Shown: positions 36,764 to 45,363 of the stretch, one piece after another
Position numbering within the stretch: the first letter of the stretch is position 1
Layout of the letters: the number at the start of each line of letters is the position of its first letter
NCBI RefSeq assembly: GCF_000429765.1
Contig: NZ_AUCM01000009.1
Location: 77,165 to 141,164, forward strand
Origin: Gemmobacter nectariphilus DSM 15620
Lineage (GTDB): Bacteria; Pseudomonadota; Alphaproteobacteria; Rhodobacterales; Rhodobacteraceae
Reading direction: 5' to 3'
DNA length: 64,000 nt
Made by a program: the position numbers and the translations under genes
The notes under the pieces: generated by a model
Told to the model about the DNA's origin: nothing
Database searches by the model: none
The model's input: only the letters and a program-made list of their open reading frames with translations

Positions 36764-37525
36764 ATGAAGGTTCTGGTCCCGGTGAAACGGGTGATCGACT
36801 ATAACGTGAAGGTCCGTGTGAAGGCGGATGGCTCGGGTGTCGATCTGGCGAACGTGAAGATGTCGATGAACCCCTTTGACGAGATTGCCGTCGAAGAGGC
36901 GATCCGCCTGAAGGAAAAGGGCGTCGCGACCGAGATCGTGGTGGTGTCGATCGGCGTCAAGCAGGCGCAGGAAACCCTGCGCACCGCGCTTGCGATGGGC
37001 GCTGACCGTGCGATCCTGGTCGAAGCCTCGTCCGACGTTCACACCGACATCGAGCCTCTGGCCGTGGCCAAGCTGCTGGCCAAGGTGGTCGAGGCAGAAC
37101 AGCCCGGCCTGGTCATCGCCGGCAAGCAGGCGATCGACAATGACATGAACGCGACCGGCCAGATGCTGGCGGCGCTGCTGGGCTGGGGTCAGGCGACCTT
37201 TGCCAGCGAAGTGGCGGTTGACGGCGATAGCGCCACGGTCACCCGCGAGGTCGATGGCGGCCTTCAGACCATCAAGGTCAAGCTGCCGGCCATCATCACC
37301 GCCGACCTGCGCCTGAACGAGCCGCGCTATGCCAGCCTTCCGAACATCATGAAGGCCAAGAAGAAGCCGCTCGAGGAAAAGACCGCCGCCGATTACGGCG
37401 TCGATGTCTCGCCGCGCCTGACCGTGGTGAAGACCGCCGAGCCGGCCGGCCGCAAGGCGGGCGTCAAGGTGGGCTCGGTCGACGAGCTGATCGCGAAACT
37501 GAAAGACGAAGCGGGGGTGATCTGA
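36764..37525 (+). CDS. etfB: Electron transfer flavoprotein, beta subunit
   Basis: Soluble carrier of electrons from acyl-CoA and other dehydrogenases to ETF-QO. It is 253 residues. The N-terminal [14 protein letters not shown], the central [19 protein letters not shown] and the C-terminal [10 protein letters not shown] pattern are standard for EtfB. I chose ATG 36764 over TTG 36758, since AAGGGAGAG precedes it at the right distance. Its TGA overlaps the ATG of etfA. Upstream 36608-36763 shows no gene; TTTTTGCAAC lies at 36681-36690. Confidence 0.97.
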   Translation: MKVLVPVKRVIDYNVKVRVKADGSGVDLANVKMSMNPFDEIAVEEAIRLKEKGVATEIVVVSIGVKQAQETLRTALAMGADRAILVEASSDVHTDIEPLAVAKLLAKVVEAEQPGLVIAGKQAIDNDMNATGQMLAALLGWGQATFASEVAVDGDSATVTREVDGGLQTIKVKLPAIITADLRLNEPRYASLPNIMKAKKKPLEEKTAADYGVDVSPRLTVVKTAEPAGRKAGVKVGSVDELIAKLKDEAGVI

Positions 37526-38436
37526 TGGCTGTTCTCCTTCTGGCCGATGTGAACAACGGGCAGCTTGCCACCGATGCGGTTGCCAAAACCTTGACGGCGG
37601 TGAAATCGCTGGGCGATGTGGCGGTTCTGGTTGTCGGCCCGGCCGCGGCTGCTGCGGCCGCTGCCCAGCTGGATGGCGTCGCCAAGGTGCTGCACGCCGA
37701 TGACGCGGGCCATGGCCTGGCCGAGCCGGTGGCCGATCTGATCGTGTCGCTGGCGGGTGGCTACAGCCATATCGCTGCAGCCTCGACCGCGTTTTCCAAG
37801 AACGTCCTGCCGCGCGTCGCCGCGCTGCTCGATGTGATGGTGCTGTCGGATGTGACCGCCGTGGTCGATGCTGACACGTTCGAGCGCCCGATCTACGCCG
37901 GCAACGCGATCCAGACCGTGAAATCGGCTGACGCGAAAAAGGTCTTCACCGTGCGCACGGCCGCCTTCTCGGCCGCGGGCCAGGGTGGCTCGGCCGCCGT
38001 CGAGGCCGTGGGCGCCAAGGCGTCGGATCTGTCGTCCTGGGTCGAGGACAAGGTCGCCGCGTCCGACCGTCCGGAGCTGACCTCGGCCAAGATCGTCGTC
38101 TCGGGTGGCCGCGGCGTCGGGTCCGAGGAAAACTTCGCGCTGATCGAGAAACTGGCCGACAAGCTGGGCGCCGCCGTTGGCGCCAGCCGTGCCGCCGTCG
38201 ACTCGGGCTATGCGCCGAACGACTGGCAGGTCGGCCAGACCGGCAAGGTCGTCGCGCCGCAACTGTATGTGGCCGTCGGCATCTCGGGCGCGATCCAGCA
38301 CCTGGCGGGCATGAAGGACAGCAAGATCATCGTCGCGATCAACAAGGACGAAGAGGCGCCGATCTTCCAGGTCGCCGATTACGGGCTGGTGGGCGATCTG
38401 TTCAACCTTGTGCCGGAACTGACCGACAAGCTCTGA
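37525..38436 (+). CDS. etfA: Electron transfer flavoprotein, alpha subunit
   Basis: A 303-residue FAD-binding subunit. The C-terminal FAD site is clear: [12 protein letters not shown] near 190, then [12 protein letters not shown] near 235 and [12 protein letters not shown] near 252. The gene is coupled to etfB (TGATG) and ends in a UUCG-loop terminator at 38458-38483. It works with ETF-QO at 24817-26469 and dehydrogenases elsewhere. The N-terminal domain is alanine-rich ([16 protein letters not shown]). Confidence 0.97.
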   Translation: MAVLLLADVNNGQLATDAVAKTLTAVKSLGDVAVLVVGPAAAAAAAAQLDGVAKVLHADDAGHGLAEPVADLIVSLAGGYSHIAAASTAFSKNVLPRVAALLDVMVLSDVTAVVDADTFERPIYAGNAIQTVKSADAKKVFTVRTAAFSAAGQGGSAAVEAVGAKASDLSSWVEDKVAASDRPELTSAKIVVSGGRGVGSEENFALIEKLADKLGAAVGASRAAVDSGYAPNDWQVGQTGKVVAPQLYVAVGISGAIQHLAGMKDSKIIVAINKDEEAPIFQVADYGLVGDLFNLVPELTDKL

Positions 38437-38454
38437 TCCGGCCTTGCCCGGACC

Positions 38455-39300
38455 TCAGGGGGCGCCCTTCGGGGCGCCCTTTTGCTTTGGCACCCAGCGC
38501 AGCAGCGCACGCGCCGCGGCCTCATGCGCATCGGCCCCCGGCAAGGCACGGGCGGCCGCCTCTTCCAGCGGCCCGAACTCCTTGCCTTCGGAGCTGCCGA
38601 AGAAATCCCGCTCGACCACCTCGACCAGACCGGCCACGCGCGGGCGCAGCGCCTGCAGCATCATGGTATCGACCAGCAGCGGCGCACCGGGCGCAAGGCG
38701 CAACCGCTCGCCCGGCAGGGGCGCCCGGCGGTCGGCAAACCACAGCAGCACCGTGCGCGGCCCCAACGCCTCCAGCACCGCGCCCATCCGGTCCAGCCAG
38801 GTTTCCCCCAACACCTGCGCCACCTCGGCAAAGCGATGCGCGCCGCGCGCGGCCAGCGCCCGGATCATGTGCCTTGTAAAGGCGAAATCCATGAAATCGA
38901 TCTCGGGATACAGGCGCTGCAAACGCGGGCTGGCACTGAGGAAACGGTCATTGCGGCGCGGATGCACCGAGTAAAGCGGGTTCGACAGGTTCACCGCCCC
39001 CGGCACCTGGACGATCCGCAGCCGCGCCCCGGCCGCGATGCGCAATAGCGCCGGTTCATGCAGCCAGGCATCCGGCCCCGCCGATGGAACGCCCATATTA
39101 AGCACCATCTGCCCGCTGGCCTGTTCCAGCCGCTCGGGCCATGGCCGGGCGACGAACCGCCCATAGGTTTCCTCGGCCCCCAGTGCCACGGCGGTTGCCG
39201 CCGCCGGATCGCGCCACGGCCCGCGAAACACCAGCCGCGACTGGCCATAGCGGCATGGAAAATAGTCGAGCGCCCCGGCGCCCGGAACCTCATATGTCAT
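38455..39300 (-). CDS. DUF6473-family protein
   Basis: A 281-residue cytoplasmic protein (MTYEVPGAGALDYFPCRYG... RGPWRDP). The YFPCRYGQSRLVFRGP block and later MDFAFTRHMIRALAARG region match what I recall as DUF6473 from Rhodobacteraceae, of unknown function. No enzyme motif is recognised. I use ATG 39298-39300; an ATG three codons earlier (39309) is also possible. Its last ten codons lie within the etfA terminator, and the C-terminus (GAPKGAP) is encoded by hairpin sequence. Confidence 0.75.
   Translation of the reverse strand: MTYEVPGAGALDYFPCRYGQSRLVFRGPWRDPAAATAVALGAEETYGRFVARPWPERLEQASGQMVLNMGVPSAGPDAWLHEPALLRIAAGARLRIVQVPGAVNLSNPLYSVHPRRNDRFLSASPRLQRLYPEIDFMDFAFTRHMIRALAARGAHRFAEVAQVLGETWLDRMGAVLEALGPRTVLLWFADRRAPLPGERLRLAPGAPLLVDTMMLQALRPRVAGLVEVVERDFFGSSEGKEFGPLEEAAARALPGADAHEAAARALLRWVPKQKGAPKGAP
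38458..38483 (+). terminator. Terminator of etfBA overlapping the end of the convergent gene
   Basis: GGGCGCCC-TTCG-GGGCGCCC (38460-38479) with a stable TTCG loop followed by TTTTGC. Its left arm lies inside the last codons and its stop region inside the 3' end of the DUF6473 gene (stop 38455-38457). Confidence 0.85.
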
Positions 39301-39346
39301 AACACCCACCCATTGCAGTCACCCGGCCTCAGGCTGCCAGATCGGG

Positions 39347-39358
39347 GTTAGCGCAAGC
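39347..39358. promoter_or_regulatory. Third TTGCGCTAAC operator-like site, upstream of hbd
   Basis: GTTAGCGCAAGC, the reverse complement of GCTTGCGCTAAC, lies in the DUF6473/hbd divergent gap (39301-39452). It shares an exact 10-base core with the pckA pair. Confidence 0.4.
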
Positions 39359-39452
39359 CTAAGGTTTAGAATTGCGCGCATTTCCAACGCCCCCTTGCAC
39401 CCGACCTTCGGCCCCGCATAAGGTCGACAAGGACAAATGGCTGGAGGCAGGT

Positions 39453-40328
39453 ATGGAAATCCGCAGCGTCGGGGTGATTGGTGCAGGCCAGATGGGCAAT
39501 GGCATCGCCCATGTCTTTGCGCTGTCGGGGTATGAGGTGCTGCTGACCGACGTCAACCAGAAGGCGCTGGACGATGCGATCGCGCTGATCGACAAGAACC
39601 TTGAACGTCAGGTCAGCCGCGGCAAGACCACCGCCGAGGAAAAGGCTGCCGCCATGGGCCGCATCCGCACCACGCTGAAGCTGGCCGATCTGGGCCCCAC
39701 CGATCTGGTGATCGAGGCCGCCACCGAGCGTGAAACGGTCAAGAACGCCATCTTCGAGGATCTGCAGCCCCATCTTGCACCGCATACGATCCTGACCTCG
39801 AACACCTCGTCGATTTCCATTACGCGACTTGCGGCCCGCACCGACCGGCCAGAGCGGTTCATGGGCTTTCACTTCATGAACCCCGTGCCAGTGATGCAGC
39901 TGGTCGAGCTGATCCGCGGCATCGCAACGGACGAGGCGACCTATCAGACCATGCTCAAGGTCGTCGAAAGCCTTGGCAAGACCGCCGCCAGCGCCGAGGA
40001 TTTCCCTGCCTTCATCGTCAATCGCGTGCTGATCCCGATGATCAACGAGGCTGTCTATGCGCTTTACGAGGGCGTTGGCAACGTGCGGTCCATCGACCAG
40101 TCGCTCAAGCTGGGCGCGAATCATCCGATGGGGCCGCTGGAACTGGCGGATTTCATCGGGCTGGATACCTGCCTTGCCATCATGAACGTGCTGCATGACG
40201 GGCTGGCCGATACGAAATACCGCCCCTGCCCGCTCTTGACCAAATATGTCGAGGCCGGTTGGCTGGGCCGCAAGACCAAACGCGGCTTCTACGACTATCG
40301 CGGCCCGGAACCCGTGCCGACGCGCTAG
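39453..40328 (+). CDS. hbd: 3-hydroxybutyryl/3-hydroxyacyl-CoA dehydrogenase
   Basis: An NAD-dependent oxidoreductase of short-chain 3-hydroxyacyl-CoA. It is 291 residues. The Rossmann loop is GAGQMGNGIAH (10-20), catalytic His is in GFHFMNPVP near 140, and the C-terminal dimer domain has ANHPMGPLELADFIGLD. Single-domain length (no fused hydratase) fits the PaaH/Hbd group, used in polyhydroxybutyrate/ethylmalonyl-CoA or fatty acid metabolism. ATG 39453 has GGAGG. Downstream lie three strong hairpins before aroA. Confidence 0.93.
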   Translation: MEIRSVGVIGAGQMGNGIAHVFALSGYEVLLTDVNQKALDDAIALIDKNLERQVSRGKTTAEEKAAAMGRIRTTLKLADLGPTDLVIEAATERETVKNAIFEDLQPHLAPHTILTSNTSSISITRLAARTDRPERFMGFHFMNPVPVMQLVELIRGIATDEATYQTMLKVVESLGKTAASAEDFPAFIVNRVLIPMINEAVYALYEGVGNVRSIDQSLKLGANHPMGPLELADFIGLDTCLAIMNVLHDGLADTKYRPCPLLTKYVEAGWLGRKTKRGFYDYRGPEPVPTR

Positions 40329-40334
40329 GCGCAG

Positions 40335-40434
40335 GGCGGGGGTCACCCCGCCGATCCCGGCCGATGGCGGGGTGAACCCCGCCCCAGGCCATCGGTGCCC
40401 CGATCGGCGGGGGCAGGTCCCGGTGGACCTGCCC
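40335..40434 (+). terminator. Three hairpins in the hbd-aroA gap
   Basis: GGCGGGG-GTCA-CCCCGCC (40335-40352), the same stem with loop TGAA (40366-40383), then GGGCAGGTCC-CGGT-GGACCTGCCC (40411-40434). None has a following T-run. Tandem stems suggest termination or transcript stabilisation. Confidence 0.6.
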
Positions 40435-40484
40435 TGCCCCATCGGCTAAGTGCGATGCAGGGAGTTTCAGCCGCAGGAAGTGCC

Positions 40485-41837
40485 ATGTCCGCCCATGCCG
40501 ATCCGATTCCGATGACCGCCCGCGCCTCAGGCCCGCTGAAAGGCGTGGCCGAAGTGCCGGGGGACAAGTCGATCAGCCACCGCGCGCTGATCCTTGGCGC
40601 TCTGGCCGTCGGGCGGACCCATGTGACCGGCCTGCTCGAAGGGCAGGATGTGCTGGACACCGCCGCCGCCATGCGGGCCTTCGGCGCAACGGTGGACCGG
40701 CTGGGCGATGGCGAATGGGCAGTGCAGGGCGTCGGCGTCGGCGGCTTTGGTGAACCTGCCGATGTGATCGACTGCGGCAATTCGGGCACCGGCGTGCGCC
40801 TCATCATGGGCGCCATGGCGACCAGCCCGATCACCGCCACCTTCACGGGCGATGCCTCGCTGCGCAAGCGCCCGATGGGGCGCGTGACCGATCCGCTGGC
40901 ACTGTTCGGTGCGCGCGCCTATGGCCGCCAGGGCGGCCGCCTGCCGATGACGCTGGTGGGCGCCGCCGACCCGGTGCCGGTGCGCTATACGGTCCCGGTT
41001 CCCAGCGCGCAGGTGAAATCCGCCGTGCTGCTGGCCGGGCTGAACGCGCCTGGCGAAACCGTCGTCATCGAACGCGAGGCAACGCGCGACCATTCCGAAC
41101 GGATGCTGGCGGGCTTCGGCGCACAGATCCGCGTGGAAACCGCCCCCGAAGGGCGCATCATCACCCTGACCGGCCGCCCCGAACTGCGCCCCCAGACCGT
41201 TGCCGTGCCGCGCGATCCGTCCTCGGCCGCCTTCCCGGTCTGCGCCGCGCTGATCGTGCCGGGCTCGGACATCCTCGTGCCAGGCGTCAGCCGCAATCCC
41301 ACCCGCGACGGGCTGTTCGTCACGCTGCTGGAAATGGGCGCCGACATCACCTTTGAAAACCCGCGCGAAGAAGGCGGCGAGCCGGTGGCCGACCTGCGCG
41401 TGCGCTTTACCGGCGATCTCAAGGGGATTGAGACCCCGCCCGACCGCGCCGCCAGCATGATCGACGAATTCCCCATCCTCTCGGTCGTGGCCGCCTGCGC
41501 CAGCGGCACCACCACCATGCGCGGGGTCAAGGAACTGCGGGTCAAGGAATCCGACCGGATCGACGCCATGGCCCGCGGGCTCGAGGCTTGCGGCCTGCGC
41601 ATCGAGGAAGATCAGGATACGCTGATCGTCCACGGCTTGGGCCAGGGCAATGTCCCCGGCGGCGCGACCTGCGCGACCCATCTGGATCACCGCATCGCCA
41701 TGAGCTTCCTTGTGCTGGGCCTTGCCAGCAAACAGCCCGTGTCGGTGGATGATGGCAGCCCGATCGCGACCTCGTTCCCGGTGTTCGAGCCGCTGATGAA
41801 ACGCCTTGGCGCCAGCATCGAGCGCTCGAACCGATAG
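40485..41837 (+). CDS. aroA: 3-phosphoshikimate 1-carboxyvinyltransferase (EPSP synthase), class II-like
   Basis: The shikimate-pathway step joining PEP to shikimate-3-phosphate. It is 450 residues. GDKSISHR (26-33), CGNSGTG (97-103) and [12 protein letters not shown] are present, and the overall sequence is close to the CP4-type class II enzyme of Agrobacterium. At the glyphosate-determining position (E. coli Gly96, CP4 Ala100) this protein has Gly101. ATG 40485 is chosen over 40455 because AGGAAG is correctly spaced. It starts 50 bases after the last hairpin. Confidence 0.95.
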   Translation: MSAHADPIPMTARASGPLKGVAEVPGDKSISHRALILGALAVGRTHVTGLLEGQDVLDTAAAMRAFGATVDRLGDGEWAVQGVGVGGFGEPADVIDCGNSGTGVRLIMGAMATSPITATFTGDASLRKRPMGRVTDPLALFGARAYGRQGGRLPMTLVGAADPVPVRYTVPVPSAQVKSAVLLAGLNAPGETVVIEREATRDHSERMLAGFGAQIRVETAPEGRIITLTGRPELRPQTVAVPRDPSSAAFPVCAALIVPGSDILVPGVSRNPTRDGLFVTLLEMGADITFENPREEGGEPVADLRVRFTGDLKGIETPPDRAASMIDEFPILSVVAACASGTTTMRGVKELRVKESDRIDAMARGLEACGLRIEEDQDTLIVHGLGQGNVPGGATCATHLDHRIAMSFLVLGLASKQPVSVDDGSPIATSFPVFEPLMKRLGASIERSNR

Positions 41838-41855
41838 GGCGCGCGGCCCCTGCCC

Positions 41856-41897
41856 GTTTCACCTTGCTTCAAATACCCCGGGGGCAAGCCTGCCCCC
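41856..41897 (-). repeat. Dispersed intergenic element, copy 4
   Basis: In minus orientation, stem GGGGGCA/TGCCCCC (41880-41897), then core CCCCCGGGGTATTTG-AAGCAAGGTGAAAC running down to 41856. It lies between the aroA stop (41837) and the formaldehyde dehydrogenase stop (41988). Confidence 0.65.
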
Positions 41898-41987
41898 ACC
41901 ACTCGCGCAACAGACCAACGGGGGCAGCGCCCCCGCCGCGCCACGCGGGCCATATGGCAGGGCCGCAACCGGCCCTGCCCGACGCTT

Positions 41988-43118
41988 TCAGTACAGGATC
42001 ACCGACCGGATCGACTTGCCTTCGTGCATCAGATCGAAGGCCTCGTTGATCTGGTCCAGCGGCATGGTGTGGGTGATCATCGGGTCGATCTCGATCTTGC
42101 CGTTCATGTACCAGTCCACGAACTTCGGCACATCGGTGCGGCCCTTGGCGCCGCCAAAGGCGGTGCCCTTCCAGACGCGACCCGTCACCAGCTGGAACGG
42201 CCGGGTCGAGATTTCGGCCCCCGCAGGCGCCACACCGATGATCACCGACACGCCCCAGCCGCGGTGCGAACATTCCAGCGCATCGCGCATCACCTTGACG
42301 TTGCCGGTGGCATCAAAGGAATAGTCGACGCCGCCGATCTGATCGTCGCCCTTCTTCGTCATGTTGACGATGTGCTGCACGACCGACCCTTCGATCTTCG
42401 AGGGGTTGACGAAATGGGTCATCCCGAACTTGCGGGCCATCTCTTCCTTGTCGTCGTTCAGATCGACGCCGATGATCATGTCGGCGCCCGCCATCCGCAG
42501 GCCCTGAATGACGTTCAGCCCGATGCCGCCAAGGCCGAACACGGCTGCGGTGGACCCGATCTCGACCCCCGCCGTATTGATCACCGCGCCGATGCCGGTG
42601 GTCACGCCGCAGCCGATGTAGCAGATCTTGTCAAAAGGCGCGTCCTCGCGCACCTTGGCCAGCGCGATTTCCGGCAGAACCGTGTGGTTCGCAAAGGTCG
42701 AGCAGCCCATGTAGTGATAGATCGGCGTGCCATCCAGCATGGAAAACCGCGTCGTGCCATCGGGCATCAGGCCCTGGCCCTGGGTATTGCGGATCGCAGT
42801 GCAAAGGTTCGTCTTGCCCGACCGGCACGAGGGACATTCGCGGCATTCGGGGGTGTAAAGCGGGATCACATGGTCACCCGGCTTCAGCGTGGTCACGCCC
42901 TCGCCCACCTCGATCACCACGCCTGCGCCTTCATGGCCCAGGATGCAGGGGAAAATCCCTTCGGGGTCGGCACCCGAGCGGGTGAATTCGTCGGTGTGGC
43001 AAACGCCCGTGGCCTTCACCTCGATCAGAACCTCACCCTTTTTCGGGCCGTCAAGGTTGACCTCCATGATCTCCAGGGGCTTGCCAGCGGCAAGGGCGAC
43101 AGCGGCACGGGTGCGCAT
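41988..43118 (-). CDS. frmA: S-(hydroxymethyl)glutathione dehydrogenase (class III alcohol dehydrogenase)
   Basis: Oxidises the formaldehyde-glutathione adduct in formaldehyde detoxification. It is 376 residues. The structural zinc site is [15 protein letters not shown] near 95, the catalytic zinc residues lie in GVCHTDEF and GHEGAG, and the NAD loop is [12 protein letters not shown] near 195. The sequence is close to glutathione-dependent formaldehyde dehydrogenases of Paracoccus/Rhodobacter. No S-formylglutathione hydrolase gene is in the window. Ribosome site GGAG before ATG 43118. Confidence 0.95.
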   Translation of the reverse strand: MRTRAAVALAAGKPLEIMEVNLDGPKKGEVLIEVKATGVCHTDEFTRSGADPEGIFPCILGHEGAGVVIEVGEGVTTLKPGDHVIPLYTPECRECPSCRSGKTNLCTAIRNTQGQGLMPDGTTRFSMLDGTPIYHYMGCSTFANHTVLPEIALAKVREDAPFDKICYIGCGVTTGIGAVINTAGVEIGSTAAVFGLGGIGLNVIQGLRMAGADMIIGVDLNDDKEEMARKFGMTHFVNPSKIEGSVVQHIVNMTKKGDDQIGGVDYSFDATGNVKVMRDALECSHRGWGVSVIIGVAPAGAEISTRPFQLVTGRVWKGTAFGGAKGRTDVPKFVDWYMNGKIEIDPMITHTMPLDQINEAFDLMHEGKSIRSVILY

Positions 43119-43475
43119 GAGGGAACTCCTGTTCAGTCGGGTGCAGGCTGGACCCGATCATTGTGCAACGCAATCGGGCTCGTCAGGTAATGGCGCGATC
43201 CGGGGTGGCATTTCAACCCCGTCCGCTCACGCAGATGGGCCCCCTCCCCGCGCCGGCGGCCTGCAAGCTGGATTGCCCCGAAGGCCGCGTTTCTGCGCGA
43301 CCAACCGGCCATCTGGCGCGCACCATCTGCGCATCGGGCAATCCGGCCCAGCCCCACAGCTGCCAAACAGTCACGGGCGGCCAAGCAGGATCATCCCGCC
43401 GCAGACCTGCGGCCAAGCTGCCCGGCATGCCAGCCATGCCGGGCGCCACCCTTGCGGGCAGGCGACAGGGGCGCC
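43119..43475. other. Intergenic region frmA/cytochrome c'
   Basis: A 357-base stretch with no gene I can support; open frames in it are out of register with any family. It holds an imperfect CCCGAT...ATCGGG repeat (43153-43158, 43173-43178) 35-60 bases ahead of frmA, and the CCCGGCATG/CATGCCGGG terminator at 43421-43443. The remainder looks unstructured. Confidence 0.5.
43421..43443 (-). terminator. Terminator after cytochrome c'
   Basis: CCCGGCATG (43421-43429) with CATGCCGGG (43435-43443), loop CCAGC, about 30 bases past the cytochrome stop in its direction. No strong T-run, so moderate confidence. Confidence 0.6.
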
Positions 43476-43916
43476 TTACTTCTTGGCGCGATAGGCTTCG
43501 TGGCAGGCCTTGCAGGCACCGCCGACGGCGCCCATCCCGGCCTTCACCCCTTCAAGCGAGGCGACATCCATCGCCTCGGCCGCTGTCACCAGCGCTTCGG
43601 CCTTGGCGGTGAAGCCGGCAAAATCCTGCCAGATCGCCGGAGCGGCCTCGGACACCGGATCATCCTCATTCGCCTCGAACTTGGCGACGATCTGCGCGGC
43701 GGCGGCGGCCAGCGCGGTCTTGGCGGCAGTTGCGGCCGCCGGATCAAAGGCGGTCTTGCCGCCGGCCATGTTGCCCAGAATGCCCGTGTTGACGCGAATG
43801 GTATCCATCGTCTCCATCCGTGCCTTGACCACAGGGTTCGTCACCCCGTCCTTGGCAACGGCGGCACCGGCCGCAAGGATCACGCAAAGGGCGACGGTCT
43901 TTGACAAGAATTTCAT
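43476..43916 (-). CDS. Class II c-type cytochrome (cytochrome c' / c-556 type)
   Basis: A 146-residue periplasmic cytochrome. Signal peptide MKFLSKTVALCVILAAGAAVA (cleavage near 21), then a four-helix bundle with the heme-binding CKACHEAYR at the very C-terminus, as in class II cytochromes c. The start ATG 43914-43916 (MKFLSK) has GAGAGC upstream. The class binds NO/CO with protective roles, or transfers electrons when six-coordinate (c-556). Which applies here is not clear. Monocistronic by context. Confidence 0.88.
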   Translation of the reverse strand: MKFLSKTVALCVILAAGAAVAKDGVTNPVVKARMETMDTIRVNTGILGNMAGGKTAFDPAAATAAKTALAAAAAQIVAKFEANEDDPVSEAAPAIWQDFAGFTAKAEALVTAAEAMDVASLEGVKAGMGAVGGACKACHEAYRAKK

Positions 43917-44027
43917 TGGCTTGCTCTCCAGGGCTTGCAAATGCGGAACGCTTCAGGATGGCCGGAGGTTACAGGGCAGACGGCCTGCCGGCAAAGTGAC
44001 AAGATCACCTCTCACGGATATGTCAGA

Positions 44028-45278
44028 TCAGCGCAGCTTCTTCAGAAGCGCCTCGTTGACATAGCCATCGGGGGCCATGCCCTGGGCCACCTGCCAGGCG
44101 CGCACAGCCTCCATCGTGCCCGATCCGGTCACGCCGTCGATCTCGCCCTGATAATAGCCCATGTCGGCCAGACGGCGCTGGATCTCCTTGCGTTCGGCTT
44201 CGGTCAGCGCGCGATCACTGCGCGGCCATGGGCGCTGCAGGCCGCCGCGCCCGGCCAGCTGGTCGGACAACAGGCCGATGCCCATGACATAGCTGTCGGC
44301 ATTGTTATAGCGGCTGATGACCCGGAAATTGTCAAAGATCATCAGCGCGGGCCCGTTCGCGCCGGCCGGCATCAGGATCGACGCCGCGCCATGATCCGGG
44401 ATCCGCCCGCCGCGCACCGATTTGACCCCCTGCGCCTGCCAGGCCGACGGCGCCTTGCGGATGCCCTTGCCCGCCTCGCGGAAGCCTGCCGGAACGGTCA
44501 CCTCGACGGCCCAGGGCTGGCCGGTGGTCCAGCCCATCTTGGCCAGATAGTTCGCAGCCGAGGCCAGCGCATCCGTCGGGTTGTCCGACCAGATGTCACG
44601 CTTGCCGTCACCCGTGAAATCCACCGCATAGGACAGATAGCTGGTCGGCATGAACTGGGTATGCCCCATCGCGCCGGCCCAGCTGCCCAGCATGTGCGCC
44701 GGGTCCACATCGCCGGCCTGAATGATCTTCAGCGCCGCGATCAGCTGGTCTTCAAAGAATGCGCCGCGCCGCCCGTCATAGGCCAGCGTCGCCAGCGACG
44801 GGATGATGCCCTTCTTGCCGCGATTGACGCCATAGCTGGTTTCCATGCCCCAGATCGCTGCGACCACCTCTTTCGGCACACCATAGCGCGCCTCGATCCG
44901 CGACAGCACCGCGCCATGTTCGGTCAGCACCTTGCGCCCGTTGGCAAGCCGCGTGTCGGACACCGCACTGTCCAGATATTCCCAGATCGGCCGGGCAAAT
45001 TCGGCCTGCCGCCGGTCCAGCCGGATCACATCGGGGTCATAGGCGGCCACGCGCATCGCGCTGTTCAGCACGCCCGGGGAAATGCCCTTGCTTGCGGCCC
45101 GCGCCCGAAAGCCCACCGCCCAGCGGTCGAACCCGGCCTGCTGTTCGGGCGTCGCCACGGCTATCGCGGCAGGCGCGGCACTTGGGCGCGGCGAGACATA
45201 GCGTTCCGAACCCGCGCTGCCGCATCCCATCGGCAGCAGGGCGAGGCCGAGTGCAAGAACCTTGGCTTTACCGGGCAT
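44028..45278 (-). CDS. Lytic murein transglycosylase (MltB family) with peptidoglycan-binding domain
   Basis: A 416-residue lipoprotein-like exported enzyme. The N-terminal signal ALGLALLPMGC is a plausible lipobox with acylated Cys19. A SLT_2/GH103 domain (about 50-330) follows, with MGHTQFMPTSYL and AIWGMETSYG, the glutamate being the catalytic acid. A C-terminal PG_binding_1 repeat (about 350-416, LADMGYYQGEIDGVTGSGT) completes it. It cleaves peptidoglycan to anhydromuropeptides in the periplasm. Position beside rnr is not telling. Confidence 0.88.
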   Translation of the reverse strand: MPGKAKVLALGLALLPMGCGSAGSERYVSPRPSAAPAAIAVATPEQQAGFDRWAVGFRARAASKGISPGVLNSAMRVAAYDPDVIRLDRRQAEFARPIWEYLDSAVSDTRLANGRKVLTEHGAVLSRIEARYGVPKEVVAAIWGMETSYGVNRGKKGIIPSLATLAYDGRRGAFFEDQLIAALKIIQAGDVDPAHMLGSWAGAMGHTQFMPTSYLSYAVDFTGDGKRDIWSDNPTDALASAANYLAKMGWTTGQPWAVEVTVPAGFREAGKGIRKAPSAWQAQGVKSVRGGRIPDHGAASILMPAGANGPALMIFDNFRVISRYNNADSYVMGIGLLSDQLAGRGGLQRPWPRSDRALTEAERKEIQRRLADMGYYQGEIDGVTGSGTMEAVRAWQVAQGMAPDGYVNEALLKKLR

Positions 45279-45363
45279 GAAGACACCTGTGATTTCCGTT
45301 GTTATCTGCTCTTTGGAAGCAATCTAACCGGAAACCCTGTGCCCGCCTAGGCCCGCCCCGGGA

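Noticed and set aside
40485-41837. Claim of glyphosate resistance from CP4-like sequence
   Set aside because: The key position is Gly, not the CP4 Ala, so resemblance alone does not support resistance.
43119-43475. Hidden gene in the frmA/cytochrome c' gap
   Set aside because: Short open frames here overlap the cytochrome gene or lack ribosome sites and recognisable composition; only a terminator stem and an imperfect repeat are supported.
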